Shown: positions 25,751 to 34,672, counted from the stretch's first letter. The stretch is 64,000 nt of DNA from Kitasatospora sp. NBC_01287 (GCF_026340565.1 NZ_JAPEPB010000001.1:2704501-2768500), one strand, 5' to 3'. The notes: generated by a model from the letters alone, not told the origin. Program-made: numbers and translations.

Positions 25751-26560
25751 TCAGACCTGCGGGCCCGCCGGGTCCTGGCGGCCCCAGGTCGAGGTGCTCG
25801 GGGCGGTGGCCTTCGGGGCGGTGGCCTTCGGGGTGGCGATCTTCGAGGAGCCGGCCTTCGGCGCCTCGAACGCGGAGACCGCGCTCGGCAGGAAACCCTG
25901 GAGCAGGCCCAGGGGGTCGATCCGGACCAGGTGCGACGGTGCGTAGTAGTGGTACCCGTAGTGCGAGCGCGCGCGGTTGTGCGCGTCGACGGTGGGCTCG
26001 GTCGAACCGTCGGCGGCCGTCACCACCAGGCCGGTGTGGCTCTTGGTGTTGCCGGGGCCGGCGTAGGTGACCACGACGTCGCCAGGGCGGGCGTCCTCGG
26101 GGTGGTCGCCGATGTCGGTGCCGAGGTGACTGTCCATCAGGTAGTCGTACAGGGTGTGGTAAGGCGCCACATCGCTGATCAGCAGCAGGTCGTAGGTGGT
26201 GCCGTTCGGCGCCGTGTAGTGGAAGTAGTCGTCCTGCGGGTCGTCCGGGCCCAGCCCGGGGACCAGGCCGGCCGCCGCCAGGGCCCGCGCGACGTACTCG
26301 GCGCACTGGTAGTTGTCCTGGTCGGCGCCGAAGGCGACCGGGGTGCTGTCGTTCCAAGCCGTCCAGTTCCAGTGGCCCTCGGCCCAGTCCACCTCGATGC
26401 CGCGCAGCACGTCACCGAAGGTCGGTATGCCCGCCACCGCGGCGGGGCTCGCCGAGTCGGCGAAGGCGGGGGCGGCGAGGACCGGAGCACCGGCCCCGAG
26501 CAGGCCCACCACCAGTGCGGCACCGGCGATCCGACGGCCCATGAACGTACGCGTAGTCAT
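25751..26560 (-). CDS. secreted papain-fold (NlpC/P60- or CHAP-like) hydrolase
   Basis: 269 residues, ATG with AAGAGGA upstream. A signal peptide covers about 1-35, ending AFADSA. The body has a likely nucleophile Cys in YQCAEYVARAL (near 85) and a His in KSHTGLVV (near 170) followed by an Asn/Asp in VDAHNRA, the Cys-His-polar order of NlpC/P60, CHAP and related amidases. The C-terminal 40 residues contain repeated Lys-Ala-Thr-Ala-Pro segments. It probably acts on peptidoglycan or another amide outside the cell. Exact family uncertain. Confidence 0.6.
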   Translation of the reverse strand: MTTRTFMGRRIAGAALVVGLLGAGAPVLAAPAFADSASPAAVAGIPTFGDVLRGIEVDWAEGHWNWTAWNDSTPVAFGADQDNYQCAEYVARALAAAGLVPGLGPDDPQDDYFHYTAPNGTTYDLLLISDVAPYHTLYDYLMDSHLGTDIGDHPEDARPGDVVVTYAGPGNTKSHTGLVVTAADGSTEPTVDAHNRARSHYGYHYYAPSHLVRIDPLGLLQGFLPSAVSAFEAPKAGSSKIATPKATAPKATAPSTSTWGRQDPAGPQV

Positions 26561-26826
26561 ATGTCCTCTTTGTCACAGGAGTTCTGGCGCAGGCGCTGGA
26601 TGATCTTCGCGCGGCACCCAGAACTCCACCGGACAGCAGCGCGGAGTCCGGACCCGCCCCGGTCCCACGGGGCCGCCCGGCGGGGACCGCACGACCATCG
26701 ATCGTGACGCCCTACACCAGGAGCTCACGGCCCCGGGACCTGTGGTGGTTCAGCCACCCCCGCCCGCGCACGGCGGAGCCGGCCGCGCCGCGGGGCGACG
26801 GGCCGGCCACCGGGAACCGTGTGCCG

Positions 26827-27636
26827 CTACCAGACCAGGCCGCCGTCCGCGCGGATGTTCTGACCGTTGACCCAGCCGCCGTCCGGGCCGGCCAGGAAGG
26901 CGACGACGGCCGCGATGTCGGTGGGCAGGCCGAGGCGGTTCAGCGGGGTCTGGTTGGCGACCTCGGCGCGGATCGCGTCGGTGGTGGCGCTCTGCAGCAT
27001 GCCGCCGGCACCGGAGTCGGTGGGGCCGGGGGAGACGACGTTGACGGTGATGCCGCGGCCGCCCAGTTCACGCGTGGCCACCCAGCTGAACTGCTCCAGG
27101 GCGGCCTTGCTCGCGATGTAGGCGGACTCGTGGACGCGCGGCCAACGGGTCGTGACGGTCGAGAGGTTGATGATCCGGCCGCCGTCGCGCAGCCGGCGCA
27201 CCGCGTGCTGCATGGTGAAGAACGGGGCCTTGGCGTTGATGGCCATCATCTCGTCGTACGCGGCTTCGCTGGTCTCGCCGAACGGCGTGCGCACGAAGGT
27301 GCCCGCGCTGTTCACCAGGATGTCCAGGCCGTCCGCGCCGATCTCCGCGAAGTGCTGGTCGGCGGCCGTGAAGAGCCCCTCGATCTGGTCGAGGGAGCCC
27401 AGTTCGGCCTGGACCGCCCAGGCCGTGCCGCCGGCCGCGGCGACCTCGGCGACGACCTCCTTGGCCGGGGCCTCGTTGGTGCTGTAGTTGAACACCACGG
27501 CCGCGCCGTCGGCGGCCAGCCGCCGCACGATCGCTCCCCCGATGCCGCGCGAGCCACCCGTCACGATCGCCGTCCGGCCTGCCAGCGGGCTGCCGGGCGC
27601 CCGCTGCGACACGGCCGCACTCGTGTCCTGGTCCAT
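26827..27636 (-). CDS. SDR-family oxidoreductase
   Basis: 269 residues from the ATG at 27636 with AGGAGA 6-8 nt upstream; the longer frame upstream is shadow. Features of a classical SDR: TGGSRGIGG cofactor loop near 27, DILVNSAG near 112, a Ser before the YIASK catalytic Tyr-Lys pair, and the closing NGQNIRADGG. Closest in style to 3-oxoacyl-ACP reductase-like or glucose-dehydrogenase-like SDRs. No partner genes suggest a pathway. Confidence 0.85.
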   Translation of the reverse strand: MDQDTSAAVSQRAPGSPLAGRTAIVTGGSRGIGGAIVRRLAADGAAVVFNYSTNEAPAKEVVAEVAAAGGTAWAVQAELGSLDQIEGLFTAADQHFAEIGADGLDILVNSAGTFVRTPFGETSEAAYDEMMAINAKAPFFTMQHAVRRLRDGGRIINLSTVTTRWPRVHESAYIASKAALEQFSWVATRELGGRGITVNVVSPGPTDSGAGGMLQSATTDAIRAEVANQTPLNRLGLPTDIAAVVAFLAGPDGGWVNGQNIRADGGLVW

Positions 27637-28141
27637 GGGAATCTCCTGTGTCCGGTCGATGTGGTCCAACGGGCCGGCCGGTCCGGACCCGCCGTCGGCG
27701 GGATCGTCGGGACGAGAGGCGCGTGCCGGGACTCCCGGGGGCAGGCCGGAACTCCGGTCCGTTGTCGACTGTCCTGTGCGCGTGCGGGACCGGGGCGGGT
27801 GGTACCGCCGCCCGTTCCGCACGTCCCCCGCCCCGGCCTCGTCGCAGTGACTGTCCGTCGACTGCTCGAAGGCCGGCGCTGTGCACGCTACAGCGCCGTC
27901 GGCGCCCGGCGGCAGCGTCGGCGGGCTCCCCGGTGGCAGGTCGTCACGTCTACGTCAGGTTCACCGGAGTGCGTGCGGAATGCGGACGCGGTGCGCCCGT
28001 GATCATGACGTGGCGCGGCCCGGCCGGCAGCACCGGTCGCGGGCGCTGCCGGTGACGGGTGCCACGCCCGGTGCCGCTGACGGGGCCCCGCGCCGTGCCG
28101 CTGACAGGTGCCACGGCCGGTGCCGGCGGGCGGCCGCCAGC
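27637..28141. other. intergenic, no gene seen
   Basis: 505 nt upstream of the SDR gene and downstream of the glutamine synthetase-like gene. Close to the latter (about 28050-28130) a segment GGTGCCACGCCCGGTGCCG occurs twice with one or two changes, with further GTGCCGCTGAC copies between. No hairpin with the strength of the other terminators in the window, and no plausible gene. Confidence 0.4.
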
Positions 28142-29578
28142 TCAGTACCGCCAGCGGGTGGCGGCGGCCAGCTCGGCGGGTGAGTGCCCGGCGAAGAGCG
28201 CCAGTTCGCCCCGGCGCACCGCCAGCACCGCCTCGTAGAGCGGATCGCCGAGCGCCTCGCGGAGCACGCCGGAGGTCTGGTACTCCGCGACCGCCGCCGC
28301 GAGCGAGGCGGGCAGTCGGGGGACCTCGCCCTCGGGCAGCGCGGCCGGATCGCCGGGGACCTCGGCGGGCAGCGCCCGGCGGGCGTCCAGGCCGGCCAGG
28401 CCGGCCGCGAGCACGGCGCCGATCAGCAGGTAGGGGTTGGCGGCGGCGTCGAAGCACTTGAGCTCGGCGTTGGCGCTCGCCGGCCCCTCGCCGGGCGGGC
28501 CGGGGATCAGGCGCAGCGCGGCCTCGCGGTTCTCCAGGCCCCAGCACCGGTAGGCGCCGGCCCAGCGCCGCGGGACCAGGCGCAGGTAGCTGGCGGGGCT
28601 GGGCGCGCCGAGGGCGAGCAGTGCGGGCAGCTCGGCGAGCACCCCGGCCAGGAAGGACTCCGCCTCACCCGTCAGCCCGTAGCGGCCCGGGCCGCCCTGG
28701 CCCAGGTTCTGCCCGTCACGCCAGAGCGAGAGGTGCAGGTGGGCGCCGTTGCCCACGGCATCGGGCTCGACGGCGGGGGCGTAGGAGGTGCGCAGGCCGT
28801 GCCGGACGCCGACGGCGCGGATGGTCTGGCGGGCCAGCACCGTGGTGTCGGCGGCGCCGAGCGGGCCCTCGGGATCGAGCGAGAGCTCGAACTGGCCCGG
28901 GGTGTACTCGGGGTGGAGCTGGAGGACGGCCATGCCCTGCTCGTCCAGCGCGTGCAGCAGGTCGCGCAGGTAGTCGGAGAGGTCGACCAGGCGGTGCAGC
29001 CCGTAGGCGGGGCCGTGGGTGGGGTGGACCGGCGGCTCACCCGGGGCGCCGGCCAGCGCGACCACCCACTCGATCTCGATCCCGGTCAGCGGCTCGATGC
29101 CGCGCAGCGCGGCCGCGGCCGCCGACCGACGGGCGAACCGGCGCTGGCAGCCGGGGTGCGCCGAGCCGTCCTGGGCGTAGCGGTCGGCGGGGGCCCAGGC
29201 CCAGCCGGGCTGCGCGGCCAGCCGGGTGAGCCGGTCCAGGTCGGGGATCAGTCGCAGGTCGCCGGCCGGCCCGCCGATGTGACGGCTGGTGGTGATCGAG
29301 TCGTCGACCAGGAAGACGTCGAAGCAGGGGGCGGCGCCGACGCCCCAGGCCGCCGCGTGCTCCAGGCGGCGGACCGGGACGGTCTTCACCCGGGTGAGGC
29401 CGGCGTTGTCCACCCAGCTGAGGATCACGCCCTCGACGCTCTCGGCGGCCAGCCGGGCCGCCGCCACCCGGGCCCTGGCCGCGCGCTCGGCCCGCAGCTC
29501 GGCGTCGAGCGGCGGGTCCGGCGGGGCCTGCAGCGGGGCGGCGGGCGATCCGTCCTGCTCGGCCGTGGTGGTACTCAT
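28142..29578 (-). CDS. glutamine synthetase-like amide ligase (GlnA3/GlnA4-type paralog)
   Basis: 478 residues from the ATG at 29578 (an in-frame ATG at 29587 has the ribosome site very close). A GSI-type N-terminal beta-grasp part is followed by the catalytic domain: GIEIEW with metal-binding Glu near 170, NGAHLHLSL with the ATP/metal His near 285, RWAGAYRCWGLENREAALRL near 340, and ELKCFDAAANPYLLIG near 385. In true GSI the last motif has Glu-x-Arg; here Glu-x-Lys, as in some actinobacterial relatives acting on polyamines or ethanolamine. So gamma-glutamylation of an amine is more likely than ammonia assimilation. The GlnII enzyme is encoded at 59974. Confidence 0.75.
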   Translation of the reverse strand: MSTTTAEQDGSPAAPLQAPPDPPLDAELRAERAARARVAAARLAAESVEGVILSWVDNAGLTRVKTVPVRRLEHAAAWGVGAAPCFDVFLVDDSITTSRHIGGPAGDLRLIPDLDRLTRLAAQPGWAWAPADRYAQDGSAHPGCQRRFARRSAAAAALRGIEPLTGIEIEWVVALAGAPGEPPVHPTHGPAYGLHRLVDLSDYLRDLLHALDEQGMAVLQLHPEYTPGQFELSLDPEGPLGAADTTVLARQTIRAVGVRHGLRTSYAPAVEPDAVGNGAHLHLSLWRDGQNLGQGGPGRYGLTGEAESFLAGVLAELPALLALGAPSPASYLRLVPRRWAGAYRCWGLENREAALRLIPGPPGEGPASANAELKCFDAAANPYLLIGAVLAAGLAGLDARRALPAEVPGDPAALPEGEVPRLPASLAAAVAEYQTSGVLREALGDPLYEAVLAVRRGELALFAGHSPAELAAATRWRY

Positions 29579-29587
29579 ACGACCCAT

Positions 29588-30140
29588 GCTCCCGCGCGCC
29601 CGTCGCCGCCGGAACTACCCGAACGAGTGTTTCCGCCGCCCGGAAACTGACGGTCCGTCGATTTTCCGTGCTTCGCCATGATCCGCCATGATCCGCCACG
29701 ACCCGCCATGGTCCGCCCCTTTTCGCCCTGCCCCACCCCTTCCCTACTTGGCGGTAACTTCGCTACAGTGACCGCACGCACCACCGCCGGGCTTCGGGAG
29801 CCGCACCGGCGAGGCGCCGCGTCACGCGCGGCCGGGGTGCCGCTTCCATCACGTCACCTGGTGCCGGGACGCACGTCCCCGGCGCGCATCTCTCGCGGCA
29901 CGGCCCGGAGCGGACCGGCCCGGCCACGAGAGCCGCGACCGTTCACCAGTTCACCCCTCGGCACCACCCCTCGGCCTGACCCCTCGGCCCGTCGGGCCCG
30001 ATCGCCGGCCGCCGCGCGCCCACGCGCGCCGCGCCCCGCGGTCCGCCCGCGCGCACGCCGCCCCGGGCCGAGGACCAGGTCGCCCCTCCCCCGGCCCTGC
30101 CCCGGCAGCCCGGTCGGGCCATCCGAAAGGACCAGCAACG
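29588..30140. other. divergent intergenic region between GS-like and HBDH genes
   Basis: 553 nt. It holds palindromes (listed next) and, at about 29676-29712, a short motif ATGATCCGCC repeated about four times in near tandem with base changes. The half next to the dehydrogenase is GC-rich and featureless. No convincing small gene; the long plus-strand open frame that crosses here runs on through real genes in another frame. Confidence 0.45.
29630..29659. promoter_or_regulatory. two adjacent palindromes upstream of the GS-like gene
   Basis: TTTCCG-CCGCC-CGGAAA at 29630-29646, followed by GACGG-T-CCGTC at 29649-29659, 50-80 nt upstream of the GS-like start. Both are perfect. Position and spacing suit operator sites; no regulator can be named. 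Confidence 0.4.
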
Positions 30141-31952
30141 ATGCAGGCTCCCGACAGCACCACCGCCACCGCCGCGCCACTGGGGCCCTTCCCCACCGTC
30201 GCCGTGGTGGGACTCGGCACCATGGGCGCGGGCATCGCCGTCGCGATCGCCCGCAGCGGGCGCCGGGTGATCGGCATCGAGGCCGACGGCGCCGCCGCCG
30301 CCCGGGCGCTGGCCCGGATCGAGGAGGCCACCTCGCACGCGGTGGACCGCGAGCGGCTCACCGCCGAGGAGCGCGCCGCGCTGCTCGCGCTGATCAGCGT
30401 CGACGAGCGGCTGGAGGCCGCCGCGGCGGCCGACCTGGTGATCGAGGAGGTCCCCGAGCAGCTCGAACTGAAGCGGGAGATCTTCGCCGAGCTGGACCGG
30501 ATCTGCCCGGCCGGGACCGTGCTGGCCACCGGCACCACCTCGCTCTCGGTGACCCGGATCGCCGCCGCCACCGCCCGCCCGGAGCGGGTGCTCGGCCTGC
30601 ACTTCTTCAACCCGGTGCACGCGATGAAGCTGGTCGAGGTGGTCCGCACCGTCCTGACGACTCCTCAGGTGGCCGAGCAGGCGGCCGAGTTCGCCCGCTC
30701 GATGGGCAAGGAGCCGGTGGCCGCCGGCGACCGGGCCGGCTTCGTGGTCAACGGGCTGCTCTTCGCCTACCTCAACCAGGCCGCGGCGATGTTCGAGTCC
30801 CGCTACGCCACCCGCGAGGACATCGACGCCGCGATGCGGCTGGGCTGCGGCCTGCCGATGGGCCCGCTGGCGCTGCTCGACCTGATCGGCGTGGACACCG
30901 CGCGCACCGTCCTGGAGGCGATGTACGAGCAGTCCAGGGACCGGCTGCACGCCCCGGCCCCGATCCTCGGCCAGTTGGTCGCCGCCGGGCTGCTCGGCCG
31001 CAAGACCGGCCGCGGCTTCTACAGCTACGAGGCGCCCGGCTCCTCCAAGGTGGTGGCCGAGTCCGGCGCCACCGCGGTCACCCGCCCGGCCGGCCGGCCG
31101 GTCACCAGCGTCGGCGTCTGCGGCTCGGGCACCATGGCCACCGGCATCGCCGAGGTCTTCGCCAAGGCGGGCTACCCGGTGACCCTTGTCGCCCGCGGCC
31201 AGGAGAAGGCCGAGAAGGCCAAGGCCCAGCTCGCCCGCTCGCTGGACCGCTCGGTGGAGAAGGGCCGGCTCACCGCCGAGCAGCGCGACGCGGCGCTCGC
31301 GCTGGTCACCCCCACCGGCCGGCAGGCCGATCTGGCCGAGGCGGACCTGGTGCTGGAGGCGGTGGCCGAGGACCTGGCGGTCAAGCGCGAGCTGTTCGCC
31401 GCGCTGGACAAGATCTGCAAGCCGGGCGCCGTGCTGGCCACCACCACTTCCTCGCTGCCGGTGATCAGCTGCGCGAGCGCCACCGGGCGCCCGCGCGACG
31501 TGATCGGGATGCACTTCTTCAACCCGGCGCCCGCGATGAAGCTGGTCGAGGTGGTCTCCACGGTGCTGACCGACCCGGAGGTGACCGCCACCGTGCTGGC
31601 GGTCTGCGCCGAGGTGCGCAAGCACCCGGTGGAGTGCGGCGACCGCGCCGGGTTCATCGTCAACGCCCTCCTCTTCCCGTACCTGAACGACGCGGTGCGG
31701 ATGCTGGAGGAGCACTACGCGACGGTGGACGACATCGACACCGCGATGAAGCTGGGCTGCGGCTACCCGATGGGGCCCTTCGAACTGCTCGACGTGGTGG
31801 GCCTGGACGTCTCGCTGACCATCGAGCGGGTGCTGCACCAGGAGTTCCGCGAGCCGGGCCTGGCCGCCGCCCCGCTGCTGGAGCACCTGGTGGCGGCCGG
31901 CTGCCTGGGCCGCAAGACCGGCCGCGGCTTCCGCGACCACGCGCGCCGATGA
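30141..31952 (+). CDS. tandem-domain 3-hydroxybutyryl-CoA dehydrogenase
   Basis: 603 residues, ATG with AAAGGA upstream. The protein is two complete 3-hydroxyacyl-CoA dehydrogenases in a row: copy 1 (about 18-305) with VGLGTMGAGIA and GLHFFNPVHAMKLVEV, copy 2 (about 320-600) with CGSGTMATGIA and GMHFFNPAPAMKLVEV. Each has its own NAD(P) loop, catalytic His and C-terminal helical domain ending LLGRKTGRGF or its equivalent. It should interconvert acetoacetyl-CoA and 3-hydroxybutyryl-CoA, feeding the ethylmalonyl-CoA pathway genes that follow. Both active sites look intact. Confidence 0.88.
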   Translation: MQAPDSTTATAAPLGPFPTVAVVGLGTMGAGIAVAIARSGRRVIGIEADGAAAARALARIEEATSHAVDRERLTAEERAALLALISVDERLEAAAAADLVIEEVPEQLELKREIFAELDRICPAGTVLATGTTSLSVTRIAAATARPERVLGLHFFNPVHAMKLVEVVRTVLTTPQVAEQAAEFARSMGKEPVAAGDRAGFVVNGLLFAYLNQAAAMFESRYATREDIDAAMRLGCGLPMGPLALLDLIGVDTARTVLEAMYEQSRDRLHAPAPILGQLVAAGLLGRKTGRGFYSYEAPGSSKVVAESGATAVTRPAGRPVTSVGVCGSGTMATGIAEVFAKAGYPVTLVARGQEKAEKAKAQLARSLDRSVEKGRLTAEQRDAALALVTPTGRQADLAEADLVLEAVAEDLAVKRELFAALDKICKPGAVLATTTSSLPVISCASATGRPRDVIGMHFFNPAPAMKLVEVVSTVLTDPEVTATVLAVCAEVRKHPVECGDRAGFIVNALLFPYLNDAVRMLEEHYATVDDIDTAMKLGCGYPMGPFELLDVVGLDVSLTIERVLHQEFREPGLAAAPLLEHLVAAGCLGRKTGRGFRDHARR

Positions 31953-32094
31953 CCGGCGACCAGCGCCCGCTGCGCCCGGTCTGGGGCGACGCCGGCGCCG
32001 CCGCCCGCTGGCCCCGCCCGGCGGTGCGCCCGCAGGTGCCGCCGGTGCGCCGCCCGTTGCCGCGAACGGCACCGGCGCAGGGCACCGGGGCGTG

Positions 32095-32100
32095 TAGCGT
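32095..32100 (+). promoter_or_regulatory. -10 box of a leaderless start (TAGCGT)
   Basis: TAGCGT lies exactly 7 nt before the ATG of the TetR gene; no ribosome site is present. Confidence 0.55.
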
Positions 32101-32107
32101 TCCCGCC

Positions 32108-32998
32108 ATGGATCGGGAACCGGCAGCCGCCGAACAGGACGTGCGAACGGTCGCGGAGCAGGCACCCGGCAGCCGCCGGGCCGCGGCGCAGCGCCTGCAG
32201 ATGCGCCAGGACCTGGCCGCGGCCGCGATGGAGCTGTTCGCCACCCAGGGGTACGAGGAGACGACGGTCGATCAGATCGCCGCCGCCGCCGGGGTGGCCC
32301 GGCGGACCTTCTTCCGCTACTTCCGGTCCAAGGAGGAGGCGATCTTCCCGGACCACGACGACACCCTGGTCCGGGTGGCCGACCTGCTGGCCAGCGCCGA
32401 GCACGACGAGCATCCGCTGGACGTGGTCTGCCGGGGGATCAAGGAGGTGCTGCACATGTACGCCTCCACCCCCGGCGTCTCGGTCGCCCGCTACCAGCTG
32501 ATCCGCCAGGTCCCGGCGCTGCGCGAGCGGGAGATCGCCGTGGTGGCCCGGTACGAGCGGCTCTTCACCCGCTACCTGCTCGGCCGCTTCGACGCGGCGG
32601 TCGGCGGCGACAACGCGGCGATCCCGGCCGGCTGGCAGCACGGCGGGGACGACGACTCGATGCTCGCCGAGGTCTCGGCGGCCGCGGTGGTCGCGGCACA
32701 CAACCACGTGCTGCGGCGCTGGCTGCGGGCCGGCGGCCACGGGGACGTGGAGGCCCAGCTGGACCACTCCTTCGAGGTCATCAGGAACACCTTCTGGGCC
32801 ACCCCGCCGCGCGGTGTGAGACGCCGCGGCACGGTCGTGACACCCGGTGCCATTGATGACCCGATGAGCCCCGGGGAGCCGGTGGCAGCCAGCGCACTGA
32901 GTGCCACCCCGGGCGGTGAGGTGCTCATCACAGTGGCTCGCACCGACGCCCCGCTGGACCTGGTGCTGGACAGCATCAAGGCGGCACTCAGCCGCTGA
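32108..32998 (+). CDS. TetR-family regulator of the ethylmalonyl-CoA locus
   Basis: 296 residues, leaderless ATG. The TetR HTH is at about 32-80 (AAAMELFATQGYEETTVDQI, then AAGVARRTFFRYFRSKEEAIF). A ligand domain follows, then an unusually long C-terminal extension (about 240-296) that ends in a Val/Leu-rich strand-helix segment, making it about 80-90 residues longer than most TetR proteins. It lies between the dehydrogenase and ccr in the same direction, so a role in controlling these genes is the natural guess. A candidate operator lies at 33116-33152. Ligand unknown, perhaps an acyl-CoA. Confidence 0.85.
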   Translation: MDREPAAAEQDVRTVAEQAPGSRRAAAQRLQMRQDLAAAAMELFATQGYEETTVDQIAAAAGVARRTFFRYFRSKEEAIFPDHDDTLVRVADLLASAEHDEHPLDVVCRGIKEVLHMYASTPGVSVARYQLIRQVPALREREIAVVARYERLFTRYLLGRFDAAVGGDNAAIPAGWQHGGDDDSMLAEVSAAAVVAAHNHVLRRWLRAGGHGDVEAQLDHSFEVIRNTFWATPPRGVRRRGTVVTPGAIDDPMSPGEPVAASALSATPGGEVLITVARTDAPLDLVLDSIKAALSR

Positions 32999-33021
32999 GG
33001 CACCTTGAAATCGCAGGTCAG

Positions 33022-33054
33022 AAGGCCCGTCCCGACATCGAAGGGGCGGGCCTT
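33022..33054 (+). terminator. hairpin after the TetR gene
   Basis: 12-bp stem, AAGGCCCGTCCC with GGGGCGGGCCTT (one G-T pair), 9-nt loop, 23 nt after the TetR stop. No U-run. Separates the regulator transcript from ccr. Confidence 0.7.
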
Positions 33055-33103
33055 CCGGCTGCCGCGCACCGCTTCTTTGCCGGTCCGACAGCCTGCCGGA
33101 AGC

Positions 33104-33133
33104 TTGTCAAAATCATGGCACCCAGTGTCTTTA
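33104..33133 (+). promoter_or_regulatory. possible ccr promoter
   Basis: TTGTCA (33104-33109) and TCTTTA (33128-33133) with an 18-nt gap, about 200 nt before the ccr start, in the least GC-rich part of the intergenic region. Only a fair match, but it overlaps the inverted repeat listed next. Confidence 0.4.
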
Positions 33134-33152
33134 CGAGTGGCACAGGGTGCCA
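33116..33152. promoter_or_regulatory. inverted repeat upstream of ccr, candidate operator
   Basis: TGGCACCC (33116-33123) and GGGTGCCA (33145-33152) are exact inverted copies 21 nt apart, with a further TGGCAC at 33138-33143. The arms surround the possible -10 box, which is where a repressor such as the adjacent TetR protein would act. Confidence 0.5.
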
Positions 33153-33334
33153 GTAGCTTGTTACCCACCAGTCGCGGCGCCGCGGCTCCCCACCTCGGCG
33201 CGCCGTCGTCCGGCGTCCCCACACCCAGGGGGCGAGCCATCCCACCCAAGACCCCCCTTGTGAAGCCGGTGTCCGCTCCCGGCTCCCCCAGACGCCCTGT
33301 GCGCCCTCACACAGGTACGCCTTCGGAGGCAGCC

Positions 33335-34672
33335 ATGAAGGAAATCCTCGACGCGATCCTCAGCACCGACAGCACGACGGCGGACTTCGCCGCCCTGAAG
33401 CTGCCGGAGTCCTACCGGGCGGTCACGCTCCACAAGGACGAGGAGCAGATGTTCGCCGGCCTGCGGAGCCGCGACAAGGACCCCCGCCGCTCGCTCCACC
33501 TGGACGACGTGGCCCTGCCCGAAGTGGGCCCCGGCGAGGCGCTGGTGGCCGTGATGGCCAGCGCGGTGAACTACAACACCGTCTGGTCCTCGATCTTCGA
33601 GCCGGTCTCCACCTTCGGCTTCCTGGAGCGCTACGGCCGCCTGTCGCCGCTGACCAAGCGCCACGACCTGCCCTACCACGTGCTCGGCTCGGACCTCGCG
33701 GGCGTGGTGCTGCGCACCGGCGTCGGCGTCAACGCCTGGAAGCCGGGCGACGAGGTGGTCGCGCACTGCCTCTCGGTCGAGCTGGAGAGCTCGGACGGCC
33801 ACAACGACACGATGATGGACCCGGAGCAGCGGATCTGGGGCTTCGAGACCAACTTCGGCGGCCTGGCCCAGCTGGCCCTGGTGAAGACCAACCAGCTGAT
33901 GCCCAAGCCGAAGCACCTCACCTGGGAGGAGGCCGCCTCCCCCGGCCTGGTCAACTCCACCGCCTACCGCCAGCTGGTCAGCCAGAACGGCGCCGGCATG
34001 AAGCAGGGCGACAACGTGCTGATCTGGGGCGCCAGCGGGGGCCTGGGCTCCTACGCCACCCAGTACGCGCTGGCCGGCGGCGCCACCCCGATCTGCGTGG
34101 TCTCCAGCCCGCAGAAGGCCGAGATCTGCCGGAAGATGGGCGCCGAGGCGATCATCGACCGCGGCGCCGAGGACTACAAGTTCTGGAAGGACGAGAACAC
34201 CCAGGACCCGCGCGAGTGGAAGCGCCTGGGCGGGCGGATCCGCGAGCTGACCGGCGGCGAGGACGTGGACATCGTCTTCGAGCACCCCGGTCGCGAGACC
34301 TTCGGCGCCAGCGTCTACGTGACCCGCAAGGGCGGCACCATCGTCACCTGCGCCTCCACCTCGGGCTACATGCACCAGTACGACAACCGCTACCTGTGGA
34401 TGTCGCTCAAGCGGATCGTCGGCTCGCACTTCGCCAACTACCGCGAGGCCTGGGAGGCCAACCGCCTGATCGCCAAGGGCAAGATCCACCCCACCCTCTC
34501 CAAGGTCTACTCGCTCGCGGAGACCGGGCAGGCCGCCCTCGACGTGCACCACAACAAGCACCAGGGCAAGGTCGGCGTGCTCTGCCTGGCGCCCGAGGAG
34601 GGCATGGGCGTGCGCGACCACGAGCTGCGCGAGCGCCACCTGCCGGCCATCAACCGGTTCCGGGACATCTGA
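33335..34672 (+). CDS. ccr: crotonyl-CoA carboxylase/reductase
   Basis: 445 residues, ATG with GGAGG 6 nt upstream. Ccr reductively carboxylates crotonyl-CoA with NADPH and CO2 to ethylmalonyl-CoA. It is an MDR-fold enzyme: cofactor loop WGASGGLGSYA near 231. The CO2-pocket residues known from the Kitasatospora setae enzyme are all here at the same numbers: Asn81, Phe170, Glu171 and His365; so are Glu151, Asn157 and Asn218, described as coupling the domains. First gene of a tight run with ecm and mcl (stop and start overlap). Preceded by a TetR gene and an inverted repeat. Confidence 0.97.
   Translation: MKEILDAILSTDSTTADFAALKLPESYRAVTLHKDEEQMFAGLRSRDKDPRRSLHLDDVALPEVGPGEALVAVMASAVNYNTVWSSIFEPVSTFGFLERYGRLSPLTKRHDLPYHVLGSDLAGVVLRTGVGVNAWKPGDEVVAHCLSVELESSDGHNDTMMDPEQRIWGFETNFGGLAQLALVKTNQLMPKPKHLTWEEAASPGLVNSTAYRQLVSQNGAGMKQGDNVLIWGASGGLGSYATQYALAGGATPICVVSSPQKAEICRKMGAEAIIDRGAEDYKFWKDENTQDPREWKRLGGRIRELTGGEDVDIVFEHPGRETFGASVYVTRKGGTIVTCASTSGYMHQYDNRYLWMSLKRIVGSHFANYREAWEANRLIAKGKIHPTLSKVYSLAETGQAALDVHHNKHQGKVGVLCLAPEEGMGVRDHELRERHLPAINRFRDI

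Noticed and set aside
26158..26166. Possible third TTA codon, in the secreted cysteine hydrolase gene
   Set aside because: The TTA on the minus strand spans two codons (CCT TAC), so it is out of frame.
7420..29578. Antibiotic biosynthetic gene cluster
   Set aside because: CPT-like kinase, SDRs, an aldo/keto reductase and a methyltransferase fragment are scattered on both strands without any synthase or scaffold-forming enzyme.
29678..32998. 1106-codon open frame on the plus strand
   Set aside because: It runs through the dehydrogenase gene in another frame with Arg/Gly/Ala-rich low-complexity translation; only its last 296 codons are the TetR gene. A high-GC shadow, not a fusion.
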